Below, one piece after another: positions 52,333-61,245 of a stretch of 64,000 nt of DNA. This DNA is from Desulfosarcina ovata subsp. ovata (lineage in GTDB: Bacteria > Desulfobacterota > Desulfobacteria > Desulfobacterales > Desulfosarcinaceae), in contig NZ_AP021879.1 of the NCBI RefSeq assembly GCF_009689005.1, forward strand, positions 3,162,001 through 3,226,000, in the 5' to 3' direction. The position numbers and the translations under genes are program-made. Below the pieces are notes generated by a model, which did no database searches, was not told the DNA's origin, and worked only from the letters and a program-made list of their open reading frames with translations. Position 1 is the first letter of the stretch; each line of letters opens with the position of its first letter.

Positions 52333-53319
52333 TTACTTCAGCGCAATGCCCGCATCCTTGGCGGCATCCCGGATATGTTCGACAAAAATTCCGGCAAAGG
52401 CGTCATTGGAACCCAGGCCTTTCAAAACCGGCATGACTTTCAATCCCTGTTCCTCGATCAAGGTTTTCCAGGAATCGTCTTCTTCACTGGCCATGTCGTT
52501 GGTCGCATGATCTCCTGCCACGATCATGAATGGCTTGAGTATGACCTTGTCGCCCTTGGTGCGGGAGAGACATTTAAGCACATCATCTATCGACGGATAG
52601 CCTTCCACGGAGCCGATGATCGTTTTCACGGCGGGATACATCTCGCGCATGGCCTTGGCGGTTTCGCTATAAATGCCCGTTGACCAGTGCTCGTTGCCGT
52701 GGCCCATGTACACCAGGGTGGCCTTGTTCTTCTTGGCCATGGCAAAATCGTCGGCCAGGGTCTTGATGGCTTTCTCCACATCTTCATGATAGTCGTATTG
52801 CGGCCCCACGGTACCCAATGCCGGGCGGCCCATGGCGATTTTGTGAAAAGGCATCCACTTTTGCTTCATTGTGCGAATGGAGCGCATGGCATTGACGTAG
52901 GACGTCAGATCATGGGACTGTTCCATGAAGAACATATGCGTGGGCTGCACGATGATGTCCGTGTACCCCTCTTCCCGCAGGTCACCAAAGGTGGCGATAA
53001 TGTTCCTGACGTAGAGAATTTCCTCGGGGATGCCCTTGCCAAGCCACGTCTTTGCGTCGGCCTGCCGCTCTTTCCATACCGAGCGGATGATGTTGGACGT
53101 AAAGGTAACCTTCACCGGAACGCCGGGAAACGCTTTTTTGACCTTTGCCTGAATATTGGTGATGGCGCTCACCGCCTCGGGTACGGTGGTACCGAAACTG
53201 GCCAGGATAATGGCGGTTTTGGATTCGGTCAGTTGACCGCCGCCGGAGGCCAGGGCTTGGATGGACATTGAGGCCATCAGAAACATTGCCAACAAACAAA
53301 CCATGAAACTTTTTCTCAT
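52333..53319 (-). CDS. cbiK: Exported CbiK-type sirohydrochlorin cobaltochelatase
   Basis: 328 residues from ATG 53319, chosen because AAGGAGGAG precedes it; the frame runs on upstream without a ribosome-binding site. A Sec signal peptide (FMVCLLAMFLMASMSIQALASGG) precedes a class II chelatase: KTAIILASFGTTVPEAVSAI, TDIIVQPTHMFFMEQSHDL, TLVYMGHGNEHWSTGIY, IIGSVEGYPSIDDVL, LKPFMIVAGDHATNDMASEEDDSWK. The metal-site His residues are in PTHMF and MGHGNEH. Periplasmic CbiK is known from Desulfovibrio vulgaris, where a transport role rather than B12 synthesis was proposed. Control by a cobalamin riboswitch supports a role in cobalt or tetrapyrrole handling at the cell surface. Confidence 0.92.
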   Translation of the reverse strand: MRKSFMVCLLAMFLMASMSIQALASGGGQLTESKTAIILASFGTTVPEAVSAITNIQAKVKKAFPGVPVKVTFTSNIIRSVWKERQADAKTWLGKGIPEEILYVRNIIATFGDLREEGYTDIIVQPTHMFFMEQSHDLTSYVNAMRSIRTMKQKWMPFHKIAMGRPALGTVGPQYDYHEDVEKAIKTLADDFAMAKKNKATLVYMGHGNEHWSTGIYSETAKAMREMYPAVKTIIGSVEGYPSIDDVLKCLSRTKGDKVILKPFMIVAGDHATNDMASEEDDSWKTLIEEQGLKVMPVLKGLGSNDAFAGIFVEHIRDAAKDAGIALK

Positions 53320-53579
53320 TTTACATCTCCTCCTTGTTACGTTGATTGATGTAGAATAGATGCCAATGCGATTCGGGAAAAAGTATCGGAGGCAGGCTGC
53401 CTTGACATGATCATGGTTCCCATGTGGAAACCATGTCACAATGGAAGGGACATATTGATTTGCCGGCATACTTAATTCCTGAAGCAATGGCCGGTAGAAG
53501 AGTGCGTTTAGCCTGCTCGTAGGACGTTCCTCGTCCTGCTATGGCTTTCCTATGGCACCTAAACACCCTCAATGCATTC
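53320..53579 (-). other. Leader between riboswitch 5 and cbiK
   Basis: No gene. A stem AGGACG-AGGAA-CGTCCT (about 53521-53537) lies within a larger AGCAGG...CCTGCT-like repeat but lacks a T-run, so no clear terminator is visible; this riboswitch may act on translation or through a weak Rho-dependent site. Confidence 0.4.
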
Positions 53580-53743
53580 TGGCAGGTCTTCTGGCTTTCC
53601 CCCGTCTTTAAGCGCCTTCCCATTTCAGTAGCCTGAAACAGTGGCCTCATGCTTGAAGACGTTCCCGGTGTTAGCGGGCAGGATTACAGCGGCAGATCCG
53701 CCTCCGATTTTAACGGAGTTCCCTATTAAGCGTATCGCACCTG
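53580..53743 (-). ncRNA. Cobalamin riboswitch 5 (minus, cbiK)
   Basis: On the minus strand: GGTGCGATACGC, GGGAACTCCGTTAAAATCGG, GGCGGATCTGCCGCTGTAA, GCCACTGTTTC, GGGAAGGCGC and GAAAGCCAGAAGACCTGCC. The fourth block reads GGATCTGCC instead of GGACCCGCC, compensated by the paired GGCGGATC, but the B12 box is intact. Confidence 0.93.
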
Positions 53744-53822
53744 AATACATTACCGTATGAAAAATTCGGCGGCCACGTCCAGAGTGTCATTCCTCCGACC
53801 GCAGCAAACCAGAAACATGAGA

Positions 53823-53847
53823 TATTCGAGTTATGTTATTTTGTCAA
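53823..53847 (-). promoter_or_regulatory. Predicted promoter of the cbiK transcript
   Basis: Minus-strand TTGACA (53847-53842) followed 17 bp later by CTCGAATA (53830-53823), matching the motif before riboswitches 1 and 2. Confidence 0.55.
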
Positions 53848-53929
53848 TCCTTTCGCTGATGGCGACCAGGGTAAGCATATGTAACTTAGGCGAGCATATT
53901 GAGACGCTTTCCAACACGGGTATGAGTGG

Positions 53930-55159
53930 TTACTGCTCAAAGTGTCGTTCAATGGCCGTCATAACAGCGTTCGTGTTTTTCCCCGGCGTGTTGCACATGA
54001 CAACGAAGCGGTACAGTTCGCCGTCGGTGCCCGACAAGAAGCCCGCCCGTGTCCGGACCCCTTTCAAGTGCCCGGTTTTATAAAACTGCCGTCCTTTCCG
54101 GGGTATCAAATCGTGATAGGGTTCATAGTTCTGCAGTATTTTCAGCATGGCCCGGGCGGTAACGCGGTTTTCGCGGGAAATTCCCGAAGCCTCGACGACA
54201 CGCCCGGTTTCAATTCCCAAATCAACGCGGTAAAAACCTCTCAACACCTGCAGGCCCTTGTCCACGGTTGCCGGCGGCCCCACCATCTCCGCGCCCATGA
54301 CCAGAAGGATTTGATTGGCGATGAAATTGTTGGAAAACCTCAAGAGCTCGCTCACCACTTTATCCAGCGTCGCGTCGGACCGGTGCAACCACATCAACAC
54401 ATCCGATTCCGGATCGACCCGGCCGGGTCTGACGGTACCGGTAACCCGCACGCCGGCCTGATTGAGGAAATAACGAAAAAGCCCTCCGGCATAGTGCAGG
54501 GCTTCGGATCGGTCGGCGGCCAGGGTAATGCGGCCCCGGATGATACCCGAGGTGGCGATTTTGGGAATCACCGATGGCAACAAGGGGGTCTGGCGCTCAT
54601 CGCTGACCCAGACGCCGTTTTCCTTTCTGAAGGCAACCGTATTGAAATTGACACACAGGGCGCCGTTGGGCGCATCGTAAGGCTGCGTGGACGTACCGCG
54701 TCCGGGGATGTAGATCGATTTGGCAAAGAAGGCGTCGTCCAAAACCAGGTCATGGACGGCTGGAACGAGGGTCGCCAGATGCCGGGCAATCTTTCCAATC
54801 GTTTCGGAAACCAACAGGGGATCGCCGTATCCCTTGATTTTCAGGTTATTGTGCGAATCCAGATAAAATTCGGTCCTGAAACGGTAGTCGGGACCCAATT
54901 TCTCAAGGGCCGTCAAGGTCGTCAGCAACTTGAGAATCGAGGCCGGCACCAGGGGACGGTCTTCATGGACCGCGGCGATGATCCGGCCATCCGGCGCGGC
55001 GACCAGGATGGCATCCCGGGGACCCGCCAGGACGGACAGCCGCCGGACAAAATCGGCCTCTGGGGGTGTTTCAGCGGCCCACGACGTGGCAGCGGCCAGT
55101 ATTGCAGCCGCCATCGACAGACAAGCCCACCGCGCCCCGTACTGTTTCATCTTCCCCAT
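53930..55159 (-). CDS. dacB: D-alanyl-D-alanine carboxypeptidase/endopeptidase, peptidase S13 (DacB/PBP4 type)
   Basis: 409 residues from ATG 55159 (GAGAGG upstream; GTG 55180 and ATG 55150 are alternatives). Signal peptide ending TSWAAET. Penicillin-binding motifs are all present: SxxK in VPASILKLLT, SxN in LLRFSNNFIANQ, KTG in QFYKTGHLKG. It acts in the periplasm on peptidoglycan cross-links. Compared with E. coli PBP4 (~477) it is short, so the inserted domain between SxxK and SxN is reduced. It stands alone, divergent in neither direction from any partner gene. Confidence 0.93.
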   Translation of the reverse strand: MGKMKQYGARWACLSMAAAILAAATSWAAETPPEADFVRRLSVLAGPRDAILVAAPDGRIIAAVHEDRPLVPASILKLLTTLTALEKLGPDYRFRTEFYLDSHNNLKIKGYGDPLLVSETIGKIARHLATLVPAVHDLVLDDAFFAKSIYIPGRGTSTQPYDAPNGALCVNFNTVAFRKENGVWVSDERQTPLLPSVIPKIATSGIIRGRITLAADRSEALHYAGGLFRYFLNQAGVRVTGTVRPGRVDPESDVLMWLHRSDATLDKVVSELLRFSNNFIANQILLVMGAEMVGPPATVDKGLQVLRGFYRVDLGIETGRVVEASGISRENRVTARAMLKILQNYEPYHDLIPRKGRQFYKTGHLKGVRTRAGFLSGTDGELYRFVVMCNTPGKNTNAVMTAIERHFEQ

Positions 55160-55426
55160 ACGCCTCTCGTTTTTCCTCACAGCAATCCATTTAAAATAGC
55201 ATTGTTTTCCCGCTGTTTTTCTAAGAATCGCTGACTATTCATCGGCTGGCTAATTGCTTACAGTTTTGTTGCACTTTTTGATCATAACCTGAACTAAATT
55301 TTTCGAAGAACTGATCGAATTGCCATGCTGGTACAAACCTGAACCGCATAATTACAATTGCTGTGATCATCATAAACCCGGTGGAAACACCGATTTTTGC
55401 CGGAATTGGCGAAAACTATAAAGCCG

Positions 55427-55456
55427 CGTCACATCCCCACGCGCGCGGGGGTTTTG
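55427..55456. repeat. Solitary type I-E CRISPR-like repeat
   Basis: The segment around TCACATCCCCACGCGCG and GGGGGTTTTG fits the type I-E repeat pattern (...ATCCCCAC-GC-GTGGGG...), with a CCCCACGCGCGCGGGG dyad. Only one unit is present; there is no second copy at spacer distance and no cas gene in the window. Confidence 0.35.
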
Positions 55457-55558
55457 CTTCCGGTGACAAAACCTTTTGGCAGTTTTGGCAGTGGCGGGTG
55501 GTGGCTGTTTTGCGTGGGGATCGATGAAATCCGCTTGACGACTGGGCCAGGTAAAAAA

Positions 55559-55604
55559 TGGGTCGGAGCACAACGGAGTATAGACCGCGTTTAACTCCGA
55601 CCCC
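55559..55604. repeat. REP-like hairpin GGGTCGGAG...CTCCGACCC
   Basis: 9-bp arms separated by ~27 bp; TTTAACTCCGACCCC is a common end of REP-associated (Y1 transposase) repeats. On the minus strand a run of T follows, so it could also terminate transcription. Confidence 0.6.
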
Positions 55605-55655
55605 ATGCGGGATTGTGTGATGCCAGGGAAAGGTGCTCCCGCAAAATGGATTATC

Positions 55656-55981
55656 TAAGGATCGGGAATTTTATTAAGGCGATTTCTGTCAAAGAATATA
55701 CCCGCCTGCTTGTCTTTTCATCCGTCTTCTGCGTTGGGCTTTTCCACACATAGCCCCACTATGCGTAAAAAAGCCCGCCTTGAATACGAATGAAAAATCC
55801 TGCGCATCCTGGTATATTCTTATCCGCCAATCGCCTAATTAAACGAAATTGCTTGTTCTTGCGCCCGTCTTCCGCGTTGCATCAACGGCCACATACTCCC
55901 GGTATGCAACCCTTGATGCGTCTTGAAGACGAACACAAGCCCGGCGCAATTACGTTCAATTAATTTCATCCCCGAGCCTAA
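55656..55981. mobile_element. MITE-like element with inverted ends TAAGGATCGGG / CCCGAGCCTAA, long composite form
   Basis: Ends match those at 38541-38706 and the right ~140 bp (55842-55981) are ~95% identical to that copy. The left ~165 bp (55678-55840) form a second, different palindrome (GCGATT...CGCCTGCTTG... mirrored by ...AATCGC, apex CATAGCCCCACTATG). Two palindromic units inside one pair of ends suggest a composite or an ancestral longer form. Confidence 0.78.
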
Positions 55982-56261
55982 ACCATTCTGCTTTCTCATC
56001 GTACCTCTGGATCAGCGGTGCTTCAAGTCCATCATCACAAAATTGGATGATCAAGACCTTTCCTTTTTTGGCGTCCTTAGCTTTATCAGAATAATACGTT
56101 CTGTCTATTATGGGAAATTTTGCGAGATGGTCCTCTGCCATCAGTGAGATGACGAAACTACCGCCGACCGGGCACAAAAAACATTTGTACTTTTCGGAAT
56201 TACCAGGCGGGTTATCGTATTTCGCTTTTTTCCCACAAAGGGGGCAGATTTGAGTTGGCAT
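55956..56261 (-). CDS. Hypothetical zinc-ribbon protein, C terminus supplied by a MITE-like element
   Basis: 101 residues. Two CxxC pairs at the N terminus (QICPLCGKK ... YKCFLCPVGG) form a zinc ribbon; the rest (FVISLMAEDHLAKFP, KGKVLIIQFCDDG) is unrecognised. The last residues (FRLGDEIN) and the stop codon lie within the inverted end of the MITE-like element, so the original C terminus was probably lost. ATG 56261 has no strong ribosome-binding site. May be a decaying gene. Confidence 0.5.
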   Translation of the reverse strand: MPTQICPLCGKKAKYDNPPGNSEKYKCFLCPVGGSFVISLMAEDHLAKFPIIDRTYYSDKAKDAKKGKVLIIQFCDDGLEAPLIQRYDEKAEWFRLGDEIN

Positions 56262-56958
56262 TTGCTACCGCCTTTAATTTTGTGGTTTTCGTATTTTTTG
56301 ATCTGATCCTTAAGGACTTCCTCCAACAAAGCAGCACGCCAGCGCCCATGAGGGATACCGGAGGTGGCAGGCGGCACATTCAGCAAAATAAAGTGGGCAA
56401 GACCTCTCCCCAAGAGGTCTTACCCCAGGGGGATGATTTGGAGGAGGAGCAACCTCCGACGCTGACTACGCATTCAAGCATTCATTGTGCCAAAATTACA
56501 TAACGATAATATTTCATATAGTTATTGGTATTCGATCACAATTGTTCAGCATTATTCCATCACATATCTGTAATATATATCTTCAGAAATTACAATAACG
56601 TAATATATATGCAAAATCAGAAACCGGTCTTCAACGCGTGTTGAACGTTTATTGGATTGTCCATAACTTCCTCAGAGTTCACTTTACAACCAAAAAAGTG
56701 CCTGCTGTCAGTTTAGGAGTATACATTCCGAGAAATCGAAGCCGGACTCGCGGCAGCCGGATTTACAAAAATAAAACAGCTTCAGGATAAGCGCATGTTT
56801 TCTTTGGTCGAAGGCTACAAGGCCTAACATCTTTATCGGATAGAAGCGGAATAGCAGAGGGGCTATATATGGCAATCTTTATAAACCTGCATAACGAAAA
56901 ATAGGTTGTAGTGGTCAGGTGGAACCAAACTTGGTTTTTAGTTGTCTGATAATAATTT
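56262..56958. other. Intergenic region, ~700 bp, AT-rich, no credible gene
   Basis: Short frames here lack ribosome-binding sites and family features. A perfect hairpin AAGACCTCT-CCCCA-AGAGGTCTT lies at 56399-56421 without a T-run. From 56500 to 56650 the DNA is strongly AT-rich with ATATATAT stretches. No clear terminator for the CHAT operon (minus) was found. Confidence 0.5.
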
Positions 56959-59900
56959 TCAAAGCCCTCCATCACCGGCAAGAATAAACGGTGCCCAAAA
57001 GATAGGGTGGGCATAACTACACTTCCCTTGGCCAGGGCCATCGATAAGTGCGATACGCGACAGACGAAGTGCCTCTGCTTTGGAAATATTCGGAGTTCGG
57101 TCTATATATTTGAAAAGTCCAGTAGTAAGAGCCTTTGCACTGTTGGTTTCGACTGGCCAGCTCGTAGCAAGCAAAGATTTTGCACCAGCATAGAAAAAAG
57201 CTTGCCCTAGCCCGGAGAGCATTTCCTTGCCTTTGCCCTTTGGAGCTGCGGTATTGCATGCGGATAGTACAACCCAGTCGGCATTTAACTTGAGCCACAT
57301 GATCTCACCCATCGTCAGTAGGCCATCATCGTCCTTGTTATGTAACAATGATGGATGACTTAAGGCCAATGCCGGCTGGCCTAAACCGTCAATGTCGCCG
57401 GGCATTAGCCCATGAGTCGCAAATACGATTATTCTTTTATTCATTAGATCCATATTCTTAATACGGGCTTCAGTGGCTTCAAGCCCGAGGAAAACGTCAG
57501 TGGTGGGATCGGCACCAACGGCCAAAGCGATTTGCCTGACTTCATCCGCAGTTTCAGGAAGGCGGGGCAGCATTGAATGCCTGAATGACGAAAGATTGTC
57601 TCCCTTGGCAACTGGCGTCGCTCGTAAATGCAGGCCCCTTTGTGCGATGGCAACTTCTCCATCATCCACCTCAACAGAATCAGGTGAAAACCAAGGATCA
57701 CCAAACCCGGCGAATGTGTTAGCAGGTTGGCTGGAGGATTTCCGATTTCTGAGATAAAGAATGGACTCTACTGACGGTAGTTGCGAAACGGCATGGGTAC
57801 GGGCCAACCAGGGAATGGTTTTGTATTCGGAAAACCAAATATCGGATTTGTGCTGAATTGAACCGACAGGTTTCGAAATTAAAAGAGAAATGGGCAGGCG
57901 ATCCATCGGTGCATTAGCAGCTACCATAATTACACGTGAATTTTCCCAGCCCTGTTTAACGGGAGCCAATAGTTTTCTGTAAAGTTTGTAAGACAATTCT
58001 GTGTCAAATGTCGGTATATCCTCAACGGTACGAATATCGTTAGGCGTTAACGATTTGCGTAACCGGCTAATCTCACGCCCCAGAACTTCAGAACTAATGG
58101 GAATGCTGGCAAAGGCGACTTCCCCAGTTTTTCCAAATGCCCAGACATAAGTAGATTTCTGCCCTGTGAAAATTGATAGAATCGCCTCGTCTTTTTTAAG
58201 CTTTTTTTTGATATCCGTTAAGGAAACAGATCCCGGTGAGGTCAATTTATTATATTGCGGATATCGATAGGCAATTTCTTTGTTCAAAACATGTAAAGCG
58301 TCTCTTAATTCATCTCCCTTGGTTTTAAGCTCTTTAATGACCTTGTCACGGTGCTTGATATCATCTATCCCCATTGATGCAGCAATCCGGTTTTTGTTAG
58401 CCGTTATGTTCATCTCCAAATCTTGTTTTTGCCGGATGATGGCTACCAATTCAGGATCCCCAATTGCAAAACGATTAGCGCTTCGCGACAAGGCCTGATC
58501 GACTGAATGACACTGGATGGCATCGACCGCCTCAAACGCTTTAATTGCAGATAAGGTATCACCGGTCCTAAATAATAGCTCTACGTACCCTTCCAGAATC
58601 CGATCTAGTCTAATTTTTCGGGTATAGTATCCTATGGTGGCCCCTAATTGTTCCCGGTAGCGGGATATAAAATCCATCATAAATTGATCTAAAATTTTTA
58701 GGGCCTCTACATCGTTTCCTTTGGCTGAAAGAGTTAATGCATACAAAGCTTGGGCTTCTGAAACGGTATAATCGTTTTTGCCAAATTGCAATTTGGCCTT
58801 TTCATACGCTAATAAAAATTGATCCTGGGCTTCTTGTATGTAACCATTGAAAAATAGTGCCATTCCTCGATCAACCCTACCTTCAAACAGCTGCTCATAG
58901 GTTTTCGGATCGGCAGCCATTTCCTTTTGGATAAGGTCATACTGTGCTAAGGCTTGTGCATAGTCTTCCTGCGCTATAAAGACCCGGGATAATGCTTCGC
59001 GTGATGAGGCTAATACAAGGGATCCAGGGGCTGAAGAGTATTGGTTGGGTAGATCATTCATGGTAAACATGTTGATAACAGTATTGGCAATTTTTTTGCT
59101 GTCTTCAAAACGTCCCTGCTCATAAAAAATTTGGCTTAAAGTAATAAGTATTCTCGGCAACATGTAATAGTGACCAGAGTGTTCTAAACTTGTTCGAGCC
59201 CAAGACTCTGCTTCTATAAGTTTTCCCTGCCACAGCAAAGAACTTGCTATGCCGATCTTGACATGAGCCAAAAGATAGCTTTGTCCTGAATATCGAATGG
59301 ATGATCTAAGTTGTCGAATTTGTGTTAAACAATCTAACGCTTTATAGAAGTATGTTTCAGCACCTTTCATATCTCCTTCTGCAAATTTAATTGAGGCCGA
59401 TGATAGACTGGAAAGATAAGAAGATTTTAATTGCCATTTTAATTTATTTGAGCCAAACGATCCATAATAGTTGTTTCGAGCACGGGCAAGCGCATGTTTA
59501 GCTCCGATAAAATCTCCTGATTCAGCAAGAATCATAGCTTGATCAAATTGTAGTTCTGCAATTGTTCGAGAAGAGTGACCGGGGGCTACTCCTATGCTGG
59601 CTTTTGAATAAAGAATAGCTTGGTCCATATAACCTAAAAAATAGCACCTTCGAGCATCTTCCTGCAGATAGAAATACCCTTTGTTTGAGCCTTTATAAAA
59701 GTCTACTAATTCATCAAATTCTGACAAGGTGTATTCAGGTGGCGCATATAGTGATATAATATTTTTTTGGTAATATTCCACGATTTGTTCGATCTTGGTC
59801 CCAAGTCTTCTCGGTGGCGGTTCTAATGTTTCACCATGAAACTTCAGCGTTAATACTTGGGCATCTTTTACACTGATGGCTTTATGACAACCAAGAAATG

Positions 59901-59961
59901 GTATAAGCAAGAAAATTAAAATTATGCGGACCACAAATGAGTCAAAAATAATTTTTCTCAT
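56959..59961 (-). CDS. TPR-CHAT domain lipoprotein (caspase-like protease)
   Basis: 1000 residues. Lipoprotein signal with lipobox IPFLG-C at about residue 24, so it is anchored to a membrane. Residues ~90-480 are helical repeats of TPR type (AYEKAKLQFGKNDYTVSEAQALYALTLSAKGNDVEAL and others), a coiled coil lies near 520-570, and the CHAT protease domain fills 640-1000. The catalytic His (IIVFATHGLMPGDIDGLGQPAL, ~849) and Cys (WVVLSACNTAAPKGKG, ~901) are both present. The end PIFWAPFILAGDG is typical of CHAT. Family knowledge: TPR-CHAT proteases cut partner proteins on receiving a signal. An extracytoplasmic anchored form next to OmpA/DUF4384 proteins is uncommon. Confidence 0.9.
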   Translation of the reverse strand: MRKIIFDSFVVRIILIFLLIPFLGCHKAISVKDAQVLTLKFHGETLEPPPRRLGTKIEQIVEYYQKNIISLYAPPEYTLSEFDELVDFYKGSNKGYFYLQEDARRCYFLGYMDQAILYSKASIGVAPGHSSRTIAELQFDQAMILAESGDFIGAKHALARARNNYYGSFGSNKLKWQLKSSYLSSLSSASIKFAEGDMKGAETYFYKALDCLTQIRQLRSSIRYSGQSYLLAHVKIGIASSLLWQGKLIEAESWARTSLEHSGHYYMLPRILITLSQIFYEQGRFEDSKKIANTVINMFTMNDLPNQYSSAPGSLVLASSREALSRVFIAQEDYAQALAQYDLIQKEMAADPKTYEQLFEGRVDRGMALFFNGYIQEAQDQFLLAYEKAKLQFGKNDYTVSEAQALYALTLSAKGNDVEALKILDQFMMDFISRYREQLGATIGYYTRKIRLDRILEGYVELLFRTGDTLSAIKAFEAVDAIQCHSVDQALSRSANRFAIGDPELVAIIRQKQDLEMNITANKNRIAASMGIDDIKHRDKVIKELKTKGDELRDALHVLNKEIAYRYPQYNKLTSPGSVSLTDIKKKLKKDEAILSIFTGQKSTYVWAFGKTGEVAFASIPISSEVLGREISRLRKSLTPNDIRTVEDIPTFDTELSYKLYRKLLAPVKQGWENSRVIMVAANAPMDRLPISLLISKPVGSIQHKSDIWFSEYKTIPWLARTHAVSQLPSVESILYLRNRKSSSQPANTFAGFGDPWFSPDSVEVDDGEVAIAQRGLHLRATPVAKGDNLSSFRHSMLPRLPETADEVRQIALAVGADPTTDVFLGLEATEARIKNMDLMNKRIIVFATHGLMPGDIDGLGQPALALSHPSLLHNKDDDGLLTMGEIMWLKLNADWVVLSACNTAAPKGKGKEMLSGLGQAFFYAGAKSLLATSWPVETNSAKALTTGLFKYIDRTPNISKAEALRLSRIALIDGPGQGKCSYAHPIFWAPFILAGDGGL

Positions 59962-60041
59962 AACAATTTTTATGCAAATTAAAGGTCATTCTTTAACACT
60001 GGACATTAAAGAAAACTATTCTTTTAAGGTTACTGCTTTAA

Positions 60042-61169
60042 TTAGCGATGGATGAAAAAAAGGCGCACCATATAAACATTATTATTTTCACTTGATTCAG
60101 CCTTAGATTCTGCTAACTTTGAACTTCGAATGTCTTGTTCATTTTTGGTTTCTATTGTTTCATGGACAATTCCACCTAATCCTCTCGTTTTAAAGGTGCC
60201 TTTTGAATTTTCAGCCATTAGAGGCATCATCGCTTCATCGGAAACTAGTTCAGCACAATAAGCATTCGGGTCATCAATTGTTTTTTTTGCTGCGAAAAGG
60301 ATTATTTGTTCTTTACCAGACTTATCGTCCAGAAAAAACCATTGCCCTGGCGACGGCAGCCGCCTGTAAGAATCCGGCGGAACGGGATTGTTACTATCGG
60401 AGAATTTGGCGTTCGGAAAAAGTGGTTGCTGTTTCCCGATGGTATCTACCTGATACAAATATACATACATTTGATCTGTGGTTTTAAACTCCACGGCATA
60501 GCGATCATCAGCGGCTAATGTTTCGCCATCGGAAACAACTTCCTCAACCTGCCCGCGCAAACACTTAACTTGCATCACAACCGGTTGATTACCGTCAATA
60601 GACAGGTCAAATGCTTTCAAGGTGTTTTTGATCACTACTCGCCGATTTTGGTGCCGTGCGGTTTCGTCGGTATTGGGGCCCAATGGTTGGGTTTCACCAA
60701 ACCAGGCTACTTCAAATTGCTTGGAATCAAGCTCGAAATTGTCTGCCAGATAGTTTCGCACAGCCAATGCCCGCCTTTGAGAAAGATCCATGTTGTGCTC
60801 CTCCGTTCCCAAATCGCAGGTATGGCCTTCCAATTGGTATAAATATCCGCGCAGGGCCTTTTTCTCCAGTGCCTGCCCCAAGTTGGTCAACACGGCTTTG
60901 GATCGTTCACTCAACTTGGCGCTGTCCAAGGCAAACGTCAAATGCATTGTAACACTTGGTTTAGAGGGAATCTCCTGGATACCACCTATTCCGCGGAATT
61001 TAAATCTTGGCTTCTTTTCGACCGGTTCGTTAGTTTCAGAAGACGCTACAGATTTAGGGGGTGACAACGCTTCGGTAAATTCATCAACAGATAGAGACTC
61101 CGCAGCCTGGGCAACAAGGGGAAGGAAAGCTAACAGAAGGCAAGATATGAACAATCGTAGCATATACAT
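60042..61169 (-). CDS. OmpA-like peptidoglycan-binding protein with DUF4384 domain
   Basis: 375 residues from ATG 61169, with GGAGG 5 nt upstream (ATG 61181 overlaps that site and is rejected). Signal peptide 1-24 (LLAFLPLVAQAAES). OmpA domain at ~75-190: LTFALDSAKLSERSKAVLTNL, LEGHTCDLGTEEHNMDLSQRRALAVRNYL, RHQNRRVVI; these hold the Asp and Arg that bind diaminopimelate. A DUF4384-like domain follows (AVEFKTTDQMYVYLYQVDTIGKQQPLFPNAKF..., WFFLDDKSGKEQIILFAAK). DUF4384 often accompanies caspase-like proteins. It lies 80 nt upstream of the CHAT gene. Confidence 0.85.
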   Translation of the reverse strand: MYMLRLFISCLLLAFLPLVAQAAESLSVDEFTEALSPPKSVASSETNEPVEKKPRFKFRGIGGIQEIPSKPSVTMHLTFALDSAKLSERSKAVLTNLGQALEKKALRGYLYQLEGHTCDLGTEEHNMDLSQRRALAVRNYLADNFELDSKQFEVAWFGETQPLGPNTDETARHQNRRVVIKNTLKAFDLSIDGNQPVVMQVKCLRGQVEEVVSDGETLAADDRYAVEFKTTDQMYVYLYQVDTIGKQQPLFPNAKFSDSNNPVPPDSYRRLPSPGQWFFLDDKSGKEQIILFAAKKTIDDPNAYCAELVSDEAMMPLMAENSKGTFKTRGLGGIVHETIETKNEQDIRSSKLAESKAESSENNNVYMVRLFFIHR

Positions 61170-61245
61170 GGTAACCTCCATATCATTACTTTAGTTTTGG
61201 TGTTATCAGCTACCGGTTGGCAAATATATTGCCTAAAATCGGAGT

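Larger units (their letters stand above)
55160..55655. other. Intergenic region with repeat remnants
   Basis: No gene. From 55200 to 55380 nothing is recognised. It then holds a lone CRISPR-like repeat (55427-55456) and a REP-like hairpin (55559-55604). Confidence 0.5.

Noticed and set aside
53942-55234. 430-residue plus-strand open frame opposite dacB
   Set aside because: All three penicillin-binding motifs are on the other strand; this frame has none and no start signal.
55427-55620. CRISPR array
   Set aside because: Only one repeat-like unit; no regularly spaced copies and no cas genes.
56141-56413. 90-residue minus-strand frame (MGRGLAHFILLNVPPATSG...)
   Set aside because: Overlaps the zinc-ribbon ORF in another frame, no ribosome-binding site and no family recognised; its middle looks protein-like, so a decayed gene cannot be fully excluded.
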